Part shown: one piece after another, positions 32,896-41,338 of the stretch
Layout of the letters: every line of letters starts with the position of its first letter
How positions within the stretch are numbered: the stretch's first letter is position 1
Origin: Actinomycetota bacterium
GTDB lineage: Bacteria; Actinomycetota; Acidimicrobiia; Acidimicrobiales; Microtrichaceae
Direction: 5' to 3'
Assembly (NCBI GenBank): GCA_016870275.1
Contig: VGBZ01000002.1
Location: 85,578 to 149,577, forward strand
Length of the DNA: 64,000 nucleotides
Position numbers and translations under genes: made by a program
The notes under the pieces: model-generated
What the model was told of the DNA's origin: nothing
Databases searched by the model: none
Seen by the model: the letters and a program-made list of their open reading frames with translations, nothing else

Positions 32896-33786
32896 ATGAA
32901 CGACTTCATGGGCCAGGTCGCCGGCACCGTCGTGGGTCGCTGGTACGTCACCATCTTCGGAATCACCTTCGCCGTGCTCGCAATCAGGCACATGGGCTGG
33001 CGACGAACGATCCTCTACACAGCCGGGGCACTCGTCGTCGGCGGGCTCGCAGAGAACGGTTCGGTCCTATGGGGAGTCCCTTACACCGGCTACTCGTTCA
33101 ATCCGGACCTTCGCGGCGAAGAACTCCACCTGGGGTCGGTACCGCTCATGGTCAGCCTCTCGTACACCTTCATGGCCTACTTCGCATTCGGAGCGGCGCG
33201 ACTCGTCGTGGGCGGGCCGCACCGCACCCGCTCCCGCACCCCCGTGCTCGAGTACCTCGTGGCGGTGATGCTCGCCGTGTGGATCATCTGGGCCATCGAC
33301 CCGATCAGCCGGCTCGGGGAGCACTTCTTCCTGGGCTCGCTGTTCGCCTACGACGGACCGGGCTTCTGGTTCGGGCTCCCGCTCGGCAGCCAGATCGGCT
33401 TCACCGTCACACAAGGTGTGCTGATCGGATTCCTCACCTACTTGATGCGGGACGAGCGGCCCACCCCGGTGGCCTCGGTGTGGAAGCACCCGCAATTCGG
33501 TGCGCTGGGCGGAATCATCGGCCAGCTCCTGTTCATGACCTCAACGGCATTCTGGGTGGCGCGTACCGTCGACGACCCTGAGGTCGCCGTAACCGCCGAT
33601 GCGCTGGCGGGCTCGGCGTTCATCATGGGCATCCCCGTCGTCCTCATGACCGCCGTCCACTGGCGATCGCTGTCGCTCAGCGAATCACGGGAGCAGGCCG
33701 ACCGACTGGAACTCGACGAACTCGTCGAGCCCCTCGGGGCCGTACTCACGCCCGAGGCCACTGGCCTTGAACCCTCCGAACGGTGA
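32896..33786 (+). CDS. CruF-like carotenoid biosynthesis membrane protein (PF04240 type)
   Basis: A 296-residue protein with about seven membrane spans. The segment GVPYTGYSFNP followed by LGSVPLMVSLSYTFMAYFAFG, and later WAIDPISRLGEHFF with GFWFGLPLGSQIGF, follow the pattern of the carotenoid 1,2-hydratase CruF/DUF422 family, which creates the hydroxyl that is then glycosylated. Linkage to CrtQ- and CrtO-like genes strengthens the call. Its last 102 bases are antisense to the 3' end of the aldehyde dehydrogenase gene, so the C-terminal tail of about 34 residues may be a recent extension. Confidence 0.72.
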   Translation: MNDFMGQVAGTVVGRWYVTIFGITFAVLAIRHMGWRRTILYTAGALVVGGLAENGSVLWGVPYTGYSFNPDLRGEELHLGSVPLMVSLSYTFMAYFAFGAARLVVGGPHRTRSRTPVLEYLVAVMLAVWIIWAIDPISRLGEHFFLGSLFAYDGPGFWFGLPLGSQIGFTVTQGVLIGFLTYLMRDERPTPVASVWKHPQFGALGGIIGQLLFMTSTAFWVARTVDDPEVAVTADALAGSAFIMGIPVVLMTAVHWRSLSLSESREQADRLELDELVEPLGAVLTPEATGLEPSER

Positions 33787-35136
33787 GGCGAAGTCCGCTC
33801 CGTAGTGGTTGATGCCCAGGGTCCCGGTTCGGATTCGGCCGGCCACAGCCAGTCCTCGATCGCGGTCGGAGGTCCACACCGAACCCGCCAGACCGAAGAC
33901 CGATTCGTTGGCCAGTGCCACAGCGTCGTCCAGTGTCTCGTAGTCGATCACGCACACCACCGGACCGAAGATCTCCTCCTGAGCGATCCGCATGCCGTTG
34001 TCGACCGAGTCGAACAACGTCGGTCGGACGTACCAACCCCGCTCCGCCCCATCGGGACGCCCGGGACCGCCGACGATGGCACGGGCCCCCTCGGCCGCGC
34101 CGATGCTGAGATACGACAGGACGCGATCCCTCTGGCGCAGGCTGACGAGTGGCCCCACCTCGGTGGCCGGATCGCTCGGTTCGCCGACCACGATCGACTC
34201 GACCTCGGCTGCGAGTGCGTCGATGAACTCGGTCCTCCGATCACGGGGCACCAGCACGCGGGTCTGCGCTGCGCACGCCTGGCCACTGTTGAGGAACGAG
34301 GCAAACCTCAGGCCCACTGCGGTGCGAACCGGGTCGGCGTCATCGAGAACGATCGCTGCGGACTTGCCGCCGAGTTCGAGGCTGGTCCGGACAAATCGCG
34401 GCGCACACATCGAGGCGATCTCCCGACCGGCACCAGTGCTTCCGGTGAACGCCACCTTGTCCACGCCGGGGTGCGACACGAGTGCCCGACCGGTGTCAGG
34501 TCCGCCGGGAACGAGGTTGACGACCCCATCGGGCAGGCCGAGTCCCTCGAGCAGTTCCACGAATCGGTAGGCGTCGAAGGGCGTCTCGGGCGCCGGCTTG
34601 AGCACGACCGTGCAGCCGGCGATCAGGGCAGGCACGACCTTGGCGACGATCACGACCTGCGGGACGTTCCACGGAGTGATCGCCGCCACGACACCCACTG
34701 GGAGCCGCCGCACCACGGTCGTGCCGCCGAAGGAGGTCGGGCGGCGTTCCTCCCACGGATGTTCGTCGGCGATGCCGAGCAACGTCCGCAGCATGTGTGC
34801 CGGGGCTGCGGCCTGGGCCATCTGTGAGAACGTGATGGGGCTACCCATCTCGGTGGTGATCAACGCCGCGAACTCGTCGATCACGTCGTCGTAGCGCTCG
34901 GCGAGCGGAGCGAGAACCTCGAGTCGTTCCGACACGGGCAGCCGGGGCCAGTCGCCGTTGTCGAAGGCGCTGCGGGCGGCCCGGACCGCAGCGTCGACGT
35001 CGGCGGCGTGCGCGTCGGGTGCGGCGGCGAGGATCATCTCGGTGGCCGGATCCACGACCGGCAGTGACGCAGAGGACACAGGTTCGACCCATCGGCCATC
35101 CACGTAGAGTTCGCAACGGTCCTCGATCTGTTCCAC
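33685..35136 (-). CDS. Aldehyde dehydrogenase (NAD(P)+)
   Basis: A 483-residue ALDH-superfamily enzyme oxidising an aldehyde to the acid. The N-terminal CELYVDGRWVEP, ITPWNVP (Asn157), Glu254 in LELGGKS and nucleophile Cys288 in NSGQACAAQTR are all intact. The GTG at 35136 has GGAGGG about 5 bases upstream, whereas the longer frame starts in non-family sequence. Staphyloxanthin synthesis also needs an aldehyde dehydrogenase, so a carotenoid-aldehyde substrate is possible given the neighbouring CrtQ/CrtO-like genes, but a general catabolic role is equally likely. Confidence 0.92.
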   Translation of the reverse strand: MEQIEDRCELYVDGRWVEPVSSASLPVVDPATEMILAAAPDAHAADVDAAVRAARSAFDNGDWPRLPVSERLEVLAPLAERYDDVIDEFAALITTEMGSPITFSQMAQAAAPAHMLRTLLGIADEHPWEERRPTSFGGTTVVRRLPVGVVAAITPWNVPQVVIVAKVVPALIAGCTVVLKPAPETPFDAYRFVELLEGLGLPDGVVNLVPGGPDTGRALVSHPGVDKVAFTGSTGAGREIASMCAPRFVRTSLELGGKSAAIVLDDADPVRTAVGLRFASFLNSGQACAAQTRVLVPRDRRTEFIDALAAEVESIVVGEPSDPATEVGPLVSLRQRDRVLSYLSIGAAEGARAIVGGPGRPDGAERGWYVRPTLFDSVDNGMRIAQEEIFGPVVCVIDYETLDDAVALANESVFGLAGSVWTSDRDRGLAVAGRIRTGTLGINHYGADFASPFGGFKASGLGREYGPEGLDEFVEFQSVGLLP

Positions 35137-35195
35137 TACGGCCCTCCGTGAGTCGCTCGTCAAAATAGACTCCGAGGCCCGGAGGAGGTACTGAC

Positions 35196-37529
35196 GTGGA
35201 GCAATCCGACAAGGCCGAGCCCGGCCGCCCTCAGGCGTTCGGTGGGGTGATCGGCGACGACTGGCGCACGTCCACGCCGTGGTGGCCGCCCGTGGCAGAA
35301 CCACCTGACGGCGCCCCGAACGTCGTCGTCATCGTGCTCGACGACGTCGGATACGCACAGCTCGGCTGCTACGGATCGGACATCCCCACGCCCAACATCG
35401 ACCGTCTCGCCGACGAGGGTGTCCGACTCTCCAACTTCCACACCACGGCACTGTGCTCACCAACGCGGGCGGCACTGCTCACCGGCAGGAACCACCACCG
35501 GAACGGTCTCGGGCGCATCGCCGACCTGGCTGTGGGTTACCCCGGTTACGACGGGGAGATCCCGATCGAGAACGGGTTCCTCTCCGAGGTGCTCCAGCAG
35601 AGCGGCTACGCCACGTTCGCCATCGGCAAGTGGCACCTCAGCCCCGAGGACGAGACACACGCCGCTGCGCCCCGCCGATCGTGGCCCCTCGGACGGGGGT
35701 TCGACCGGTGGTACGGATTCCACGGCGGTGAGACCCACCAGTTCGTTCCGGCGCTCTTCGCCGACAACCACGCCATCACTCCACCGTCGACGCCGGAGGA
35801 GGGTTACCACCTGAGCGCCGACCTCGTCGACCAGACGATCGCCCGGATCGCGGATCTGCGCTCGATTGATCCACAGCAGCGATTCCTCGCCTATCTCGCC
35901 ACCGGCGCCTGCCACTCGCCCCACCACGCACCCCAGGAGTGGATCGACCGTTTCCGCGGCCACTTCGACGGGGGTTGGGACGAGTGGCGATCGGCCACGT
36001 TCGCCCGCCAGCTCGACCTCGGCCTCCTGCCGGCCGAAACGAAGTTGTCGCCTCGACCGGCTTGGGTGCCCGCCTGGGAGGATCTGCACCCGGAGGAACA
36101 GCGTGTCGCCGCACGATTCATGGAGTGCTTCGCAGCCTTCCTGTCCTACACCGACGCCCAACTCGGCCGCCTGTTCGCATTCCTCGAGGAGTCCGGCGAC
36201 CTCGACGACACGCTCGTCGTCCTGTTGTCGGACAACGGGGCTAGCTCGGAGGGGGGTGCGACCGGTTCGGTCAACGACCTGCGGATCCACAACGTCGACT
36301 GGACATCCCCGGCCGAACTCGTCGAACGGATCGACGAACTCGGAGGTCCCACGGCGCACAACAACTACCCGTGGGGCTGGACCATGGCCGGGAACACACC
36401 GTTCAAGCGCTGGAAGCGGGAGGTGCACCAGGGCGGTGTGGCCGACCCGTGCATTGTGATGTGGCGGGGTCGGACCGAGCCCGGCGGCATCCGCCGACAG
36501 TTCACCCATGTCGTCGACGTGATGCCGACCGTGCTCGACCTCGCCGGGATCGAACCTCCGGATCGGATCGGCTACGTGCCGCAGTCCCGCATCGACGGCG
36601 TGAGCTTTGCCAGTGCCGTCCCCTCCGGCGGCGCCGATGCGGCGCCACACCGGAGCACCCAGTACTTCGAGATGTTCGGGAGCCGCGCCATCCACCACGA
36701 CGGGTGGAAGGCGGTGACGTTCAAGCCGATCGGGCCCACCTACGACGACGGCATCAACTGGAACGCCCCGTTCGCAGAGGACCGCTGGGAGCTGTACCAC
36801 GTCGATGTGGACCCGACCGAGACGAACGACCTCGCCGAGTCCGAGCCCGAGCGGCTCGCCGACCTCGTGAGACGGTGGTGGATCGAGGCCCGCGCCAACG
36901 ACGTGCTGCCGCTCGACAACCGCGTGCTGCACGCCATCGTCAACCCCAAGCCTCGTCGTCGGCCGGAGGCACTCAGCTCGACGTTCTGGCCCGGCACGTC
37001 ACCGGTACCGGAGTCGGTGGCTCCGCGACTCGTGCATCGTGGCCATCGAATCACCGCCGAGCTCACCGTGCCCGGGTCCAACGGTCAGCCAACCGAGGGC
37101 GTACTGCTGGCACAGGGATCGGTGCTCGGCGGATTCAGCCTCCACCTGCTCGACGGTCGGCCTCGTTACGTCCACAACCTCTACGGGCGCGCCCGGCACG
37201 TCGTGGCAGCACCCGACGCGCTCGTGCCCGGCGACCACGAGGTGGTGTTCTCCTACGAGCCCGCTCCCGATGGACCCGGTGGTGCCGCCGTCCTGCTCGT
37301 CGACGGACAGCAGGTGGCGAGCGCCACGATCCCGTCGTTCACGGTGTCGAGCTTCACGCTGACCGGCGCCGGATTGACCTGTGGCTACGAACTCGGTCCC
37401 GCCATCGGTGAGGGCTACGACGCCCCGTTCCACTGCACAGCACAGCTGCATCGGGTGCGGGTCGATCTGAGCGAACACATCCCGGTGAACCCGATGGCCG
37501 AGTTCGAGCGGATCATGTCCGAGCAGTAG
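35196..37529 (+). CDS. Type I (formylglycine) arylsulfatase
   Basis: A 777-residue sulfatase. VVVIVLDDVGYAQLG supplies the metal Asp49/Asp50, and LCSPTRAALLTGRNHH carries the C-x-P-x-R motif (Cys87 to Arg91) that is oxidised to formylglycine. Later come KWHL, DNGASSEGG and FKRWKREVHQGG, characteristic of alkaline-phosphatase-fold arylsulfatases. A C-terminal beta-rich domain of about 150 residues follows. No signal peptide is evident, suggesting a cytoplasmic enzyme. GGAGG lies 7 bases before the GTG. No formylglycine-generating enzyme is in the window. It releases sulfate from an organic sulfate ester. Confidence 0.92.
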   Translation: MEQSDKAEPGRPQAFGGVIGDDWRTSTPWWPPVAEPPDGAPNVVVIVLDDVGYAQLGCYGSDIPTPNIDRLADEGVRLSNFHTTALCSPTRAALLTGRNHHRNGLGRIADLAVGYPGYDGEIPIENGFLSEVLQQSGYATFAIGKWHLSPEDETHAAAPRRSWPLGRGFDRWYGFHGGETHQFVPALFADNHAITPPSTPEEGYHLSADLVDQTIARIADLRSIDPQQRFLAYLATGACHSPHHAPQEWIDRFRGHFDGGWDEWRSATFARQLDLGLLPAETKLSPRPAWVPAWEDLHPEEQRVAARFMECFAAFLSYTDAQLGRLFAFLEESGDLDDTLVVLLSDNGASSEGGATGSVNDLRIHNVDWTSPAELVERIDELGGPTAHNNYPWGWTMAGNTPFKRWKREVHQGGVADPCIVMWRGRTEPGGIRRQFTHVVDVMPTVLDLAGIEPPDRIGYVPQSRIDGVSFASAVPSGGADAAPHRSTQYFEMFGSRAIHHDGWKAVTFKPIGPTYDDGINWNAPFAEDRWELYHVDVDPTETNDLAESEPERLADLVRRWWIEARANDVLPLDNRVLHAIVNPKPRRRPEALSSTFWPGTSPVPESVAPRLVHRGHRITAELTVPGSNGQPTEGVLLAQGSVLGGFSLHLLDGRPRYVHNLYGRARHVVAAPDALVPGDHEVVFSYEPAPDGPGGAAVLLVDGQQVASATIPSFTVSSFTLTGAGLTCGYELGPAIGEGYDAPFHCTAQLHRVRVDLSEHIPVNPMAEFERIMSEQ

Positions 37530-37550
37530 CCCGAGCAGACATCGCCGAAC

Positions 37551-38414
37551 TCAGGTAGCTCCCCGCGGTGGTCTCGGCGGCTCGACACCGAGGTCGGCCA
37601 GCCGGCTCCGGGTGTAGTCGATGGCACCGGCGAGGAAGCCGTCGGGATCGGCGGCCTTGACCGGCGGGAGGTCGGCGAACCACGTCGGCACGAAGCCCTC
37701 CACCTGATTGCTGCTCAGCACACCGAGGACCGCTCCGACGATCTCGTCGGCGTCGAGCGGTTCGATGTCGGACAACGAGGGGTCGTTGTCGGGGAGGGAG
37801 AACAACTCAGTTGCCAGCACACCCGGCTGGACCACGTGGACCCCCAGGGAACTCCCGGCCACACCCAGGTCGACCCGGAGACCCTCGGCGTACGCAGTGA
37901 TCGCCGCCTTCGAGGCGCTGTAGACGGCCTCGTTCGGAGGAGAGAGACGGGCGGCGACCGAGCCGATGAACACTGCGTGACCGCCGGGATGGTCGAGGTC
38001 GGAAAGGAGCGCCTGGGTCAGACGGATCGGCGACTCCACGTTGATCCGGAGGACGTCGGAGACCTCGTCTGGACGATGTTCCCAGGCCCACCGACGCTTG
38101 GGGATGCCTGCGTTGTTGATCAGGATGTCCAACCCGCCGAGGTCGTCGACCACCCCGGCGGCGAAGGTCTCGATCCCGTCGAGGTCGGCGAGGTCGACGA
38201 CCCAACCCCGGCTCCCGGGACTGTGCTGCTGTGCGAGGTCCACCACGGTGTCGAGTCGGTCGGAGCGCCGGCCGCACACGCCGACGATCGCCCCCCGCTC
38301 CGCCAGACCGATCGCCAGCGCCGCTCCCAGGCCCGAGGTCGAGCCGGTGATGAGTACCCGCCGACCGGCCACATCGAAGTCAGCCGCTGCTGTCTCGAGG
38401 GTGAAATCTGCCAC
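37551..38414 (-). CDS. SDR-family oxidoreductase
   Basis: NAD(P)-dependent short-chain dehydrogenase, 287 residues. Rossmann motif TGSTSGLG at 23-30, NNAGIPKRR, and catalytic Ser and YSASK are present. It shares NNAGIPKRR and general layout with the SDR at 54536-55303, so the two look like paralogues. The GTG at 38414 follows a TACGGT -10-like hexamer by 6 bases (leaderless). It diverges from the amidohydrolase gene across a 108-base region holding one of the 16-bp operators. Confidence 0.88.
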   Translation of the reverse strand: MADFTLETAAADFDVAGRRVLITGSTSGLGAALAIGLAERGAIVGVCGRRSDRLDTVVDLAQQHSPGSRGWVVDLADLDGIETFAAGVVDDLGGLDILINNAGIPKRRWAWEHRPDEVSDVLRINVESPIRLTQALLSDLDHPGGHAVFIGSVAARLSPPNEAVYSASKAAITAYAEGLRVDLGVAGSSLGVHVVQPGVLATELFSLPDNDPSLSDIEPLDADEIVGAVLGVLSSNQVEGFVPTWFADLPPVKAADPDGFLAGAIDYTRSRLADLGVEPPRPPRGAT

Positions 38415-38457
38415 GAGGTGACCGTAGTTGGGACACGAAGTCCGAATGCGTGTAAAA

Positions 38458-38473
38458 CTGACGCAAGCGTCAG
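38458..38473. promoter_or_regulatory. 16-bp regulon operator, site 1
   Basis: CTGACGCAAGCGTCAG is a perfect palindrome between the divergent SDR (38414) and amidohydrolase (38523) starts. It is one of seven copies of MTGACRYRNSYGTCAG in this half of the window. Confidence 0.75.
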
Positions 38474-38522
38474 CTTCAGACCCCCGAAGCCCGCGGGAGT
38501 TCCCGACCAACACGGAGGCATC

Positions 38523-39749
38523 GTGCTCGAGTTGCCCAAGATCATCAGCGTCGACGACCACGTGGTCGAGCCGCCGCACGTGTGGCAGACCTACCTCCCC
38601 CAGAGGTTCCGGGAGAAGGGACCGCGGGTGGAGCGTGAGAAGTGGGGCCCCTTCGTGCACAAGCCCGGTGCCCGCTACCGCAACACCGTCGACCCTGACG
38701 GCAAGGAAGGCGACTTCTGGATCTTCGAGGATGAGGTCATCTACGTGCACAAGTCCTTCGTCGCCATCCCCCTGTCGGCCACACCCGACGGCGACGTGAA
38801 GAACTTCGACCGAACGGTCATGCAGATGGTCCCGATCACCTACGACGAGATGCGTCCCGGTTGCTTCGACCGTGAGGCCCGTATCGAGGACTTCGACCTC
38901 AACTGGGTGGACGGTTCACTCCCCTTCCCGACGTTCCCCCGGTTCTGCGGACAGACATTCCTCGAGGCCAAGGACCACGAGCTCGGGCTGGCCTGCGTCC
39001 AGGCGTACAACGACTGGATGGTCGAGGAGTGGTGCGAGCCCTCGCGTGGCTACAACATCCCACTGTGCATCATGCCGCTGTGGGACGCCGGGCTCGCAGC
39101 GGCCGAGATCGAGCGCATGGCCGCCAAGGGCGTGCACGCGTTCTGCTTCTCGGAGATCCCGACCCGCCTCAAGTTGCCGAGCATCCACTCGGGTGAATGG
39201 GACCCGATGTTTGCTGCGGCCGACGCCAACGACATCGTGCTCTGCATGCACGTCGGGTCGTCCTCGACCATGCCCGCAGCCTCTCCCGACTCGCCTGAAG
39301 CAGTCGGGGGGACGGTGGCGTTCAACAACGTGATGGCATCCATGGCCGACTGGCTGTTCTCGGGCAACCTCATCCGGTTCCCGAACATCAAGCTGGCCTA
39401 TTCAGAGGGACAGATCGGATGGATCCCCTACGCCCTCGAGCGGGCCGACACGGTCTGGGAGCACCACAACCCGTGGATGCACACCAAGGACCGGATCCCC
39501 GAACTGCCGTCGAGCTACTACTGGGGCCGGATCTTCGGCTGCTTCACCGCCGATCGTCACGGTCTCGCCAACATCGACGCGTGCGGAGAAGACAACATCT
39601 GCTTCGAGACGGACTACCCACACACCGACACGACGTGGCCGCACAGCAAGGAGTACGCCGAGAAGATGATCGACGGGATCACCGAAGAACAGGCGTACAA
39701 GGTGCTCCGGGGCAATGCCATCAAGATGCTGTCGCTGGACCGGACCTGA
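38523..39749 (+). CDS. PF04909-type amidohydrolase/decarboxylase
   Basis: TIM-barrel amidohydrolase-2 family, 408 residues. The N-terminal metal motif is IISVDDHVVEPP. Further family features are DWMVEEWC, LCMHVGSSS (metal His), NIKLAYSEGQIGWIPYALE and ICFETDYPHTDTTWP with the late catalytic Asp. It is paralogous to the protein at 43470-44687. Such enzymes perform non-oxidative decarboxylation or C-N/C-C hydrolysis; the substrate is not evident. GGAGG lies 5 bases before the GTG. Operator site 1 lies 50 bases upstream. Confidence 0.87.
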   Translation: MLELPKIISVDDHVVEPPHVWQTYLPQRFREKGPRVEREKWGPFVHKPGARYRNTVDPDGKEGDFWIFEDEVIYVHKSFVAIPLSATPDGDVKNFDRTVMQMVPITYDEMRPGCFDREARIEDFDLNWVDGSLPFPTFPRFCGQTFLEAKDHELGLACVQAYNDWMVEEWCEPSRGYNIPLCIMPLWDAGLAAAEIERMAAKGVHAFCFSEIPTRLKLPSIHSGEWDPMFAAADANDIVLCMHVGSSSTMPAASPDSPEAVGGTVAFNNVMASMADWLFSGNLIRFPNIKLAYSEGQIGWIPYALERADTVWEHHNPWMHTKDRIPELPSSYYWGRIFGCFTADRHGLANIDACGEDNICFETDYPHTDTTWPHSKEYAEKMIDGITEEQAYKVLRGNAIKMLSLDRT

Positions 39750-39761
39750 GGCGAAGCCCCA

Positions 39762-40424
39762 TTGAGCGAGTTGTCCGACGGCACGCCCGAGGAACTCGAG
39801 CGGATCAGGGGCGCCTGCGTCCCGGATCGGTTGCGGGCCGAGGACGCAATCCGTGCCGGAGACGTCGATGCGGCGCTCACAGCCGTGGAGCGGATGGGTG
39901 AACGCTTTGCGAGCCTGCAGGACTACTCCGTCAACTGGGTCACCTCGCTCCTCACGTTCATCGGCGAGCGTCTCGGCGAGGACGCAGTCGAGGAGGCGCT
40001 CCGAGGTTTCGGTGAGGACTACCTGCGCGATCGACGAGACCCCGGCGACGGCACTGCGTGGGCCGACCTGCCGGCCGACGTGCGAGCGCGGGCGCTGATC
40101 CGGCCGATGGTCGCCAACGGTGCCACCGTCGACGTGGCGGCCGACGAGGAGCGGATCACCCTGACGTTCCGCTGCGGCAGTGGCGGCCGGCTCGTGGATG
40201 AGGGCCGCTACGGAGACGGGGGCTACCTGGTCCTGCAGGGAGACGGGCCGGTGACGTTCGGCGAGCCGGGCCTCCCCGTCTACTGCGCCCACTGCTCGGT
40301 CAACAACGAACTGCAGCCCATCGAGTGGGTCGGAGCACCGATCACCGTCGAGTTCCCGACCCGCGCTCCGGGTGAGCCCTGTGTCCACCACGTGTATCGA
40401 GACGGCCACCGCAACCGGCCCTGA
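39762..40424 (+). CDS. Uncharacterised protein following the amidohydrolase
   Basis: A 220-residue soluble protein. The first half is helical (AEDAIRAGDVDAALTAVERMGERF, then GEDAVEEALRGFGEDYL). The second half is beta-rich with a Cys/His cluster: FRCGSGG, YCAHCSVNNE and GEPCVHHVYRD, which could bind a metal or cofactor. I do not recognise the family. It lies 12 bases after the amidohydrolase and presumably shares its operator. The TTG start at 39762 is uncertain. Confidence 0.65.
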   Translation: MSELSDGTPEELERIRGACVPDRLRAEDAIRAGDVDAALTAVERMGERFASLQDYSVNWVTSLLTFIGERLGEDAVEEALRGFGEDYLRDRRDPGDGTAWADLPADVRARALIRPMVANGATVDVAADEERITLTFRCGSGGRLVDEGRYGDGGYLVLQGDGPVTFGEPGLPVYCAHCSVNNELQPIEWVGAPITVEFPTRAPGEPCVHHVYRDGHRNRP

Positions 40425-40435
40425 GTCTCGAGCGC

Positions 40436-41338
40436 TCAGCCCCGTCCGATCGTCGCCGCCAGCGAGGCTGCAGCCTGGATCTGCTCGAGCAACTCCCCAA
40501 CCGAGTCGTGGCGCAATCGGACGTCGACGACGGTGGCGCCCACCTCCAGGAGTTCAGCGAACCGCTCGGCGGTCCGATCCGCCTCGCCGACGGCGTCGAC
40601 CTCCTCGGCAGCGAGGATCACGTCGAAGCCCGAACGGCGAGCAGACCAGACCTCGGTGCTCCGGGCGCGTTCGATCATCGCCGCGATCTCCTCGGGACGC
40701 AGACCGAACGGAACCCATGCGTCGCCGAGGTGCAGGGCACGCCGCAACGACCGGGGCGTGCGGCCACCGACACGGATGACCGGATCCGTCGTCGTGGCGC
40801 AAGGATCCACGACCAGGTCGGAGAACGAGTAGAACTCGCCGTCGTAGACGGGCTCGGACCGACCCCACGCCGCTCGCAGCGCCCGTAGCCAGTCGTCGGT
40901 CCGTGGGCCCCGGTCGTCGTACGGCGCGTCGATCAGGTCGAACTCCTCCCGCAGCGACCCGACCCCGACGCCCAGCACGACCCGGCCGCCGCTCAGCACG
41001 TCGAGGGTCCCGTAGGTCTTCGCCACCTCGAGCGGGTGGTGGTACGGCGCGACGAGCACGTGGGTGGCCAACAGGATCCGTTCGGTGATCGCAGCGATCC
41101 ACCCCAGGCTCACCGCCGGGTCGAAGTAGCGCGTCCCCCGCCGGGTGCCCGCCGAGCTGAACGCGCCCGCCGGGACGGCGACGTGCTCGGAGCACGTGAG
41201 GTGCGCGTAACCGGCCCGGTCGGCGGCGGTGACCACCGCCCCGATCTGGTCGGGCGTGGCCTGCAGCTCCCACGGGCGTGCCACCCGGGGGTTGGCCGAC
41301 AGCCCCGGCGTGATCAGTCCGAGCGGCAGGCCGCTCAC
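40436..41338 (-). CDS. LLM-class F420-dependent oxidoreductase
   Basis: A 300-residue luciferase-like TIM barrel. HLTCSEHVAVP, RILLATHVLVAPYHHPLEVAKTYGTLDVLSGGRVVLGVGVGS and the C-terminal barrel are typical of actinobacterial F420-dependent enzymes. npdG at 12.4 kb can supply reduced F420. It oxidises or reduces an unknown intermediate of the island's pathway. The GTG start overlaps the stop of the fused dehydrogenase gene, making it the last gene of the FGGY-amidohydrolase-ACAD-LLM operon. Confidence 0.88.
   Translation of the reverse strand: MSGLPLGLITPGLSANPRVARPWELQATPDQIGAVVTAADRAGYAHLTCSEHVAVPAGAFSSAGTRRGTRYFDPAVSLGWIAAITERILLATHVLVAPYHHPLEVAKTYGTLDVLSGGRVVLGVGVGSLREEFDLIDAPYDDRGPRTDDWLRALRAAWGRSEPVYDGEFYSFSDLVVDPCATTTDPVIRVGGRTPRSLRRALHLGDAWVPFGLRPEEIAAMIERARSTEVWSARRSGFDVILAAEEVDAVGEADRTAERFAELLEVGATVVDVRLRHDSVGELLEQIQAAASLAATIGRG

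Noticed and set aside
33685..35136. Aldehyde dehydrogenase as a definite staphyloxanthin AldH
   Set aside because: Motifs identify only the superfamily. It is on the opposite strand from the carotenoid genes, so the role stays a possibility.
35457..36932. Minus-strand open frame of 491 codons
   Set aside because: Antisense to the sulfatase, whose active-site motifs are unambiguous. The antisense product has no recognisable domain.
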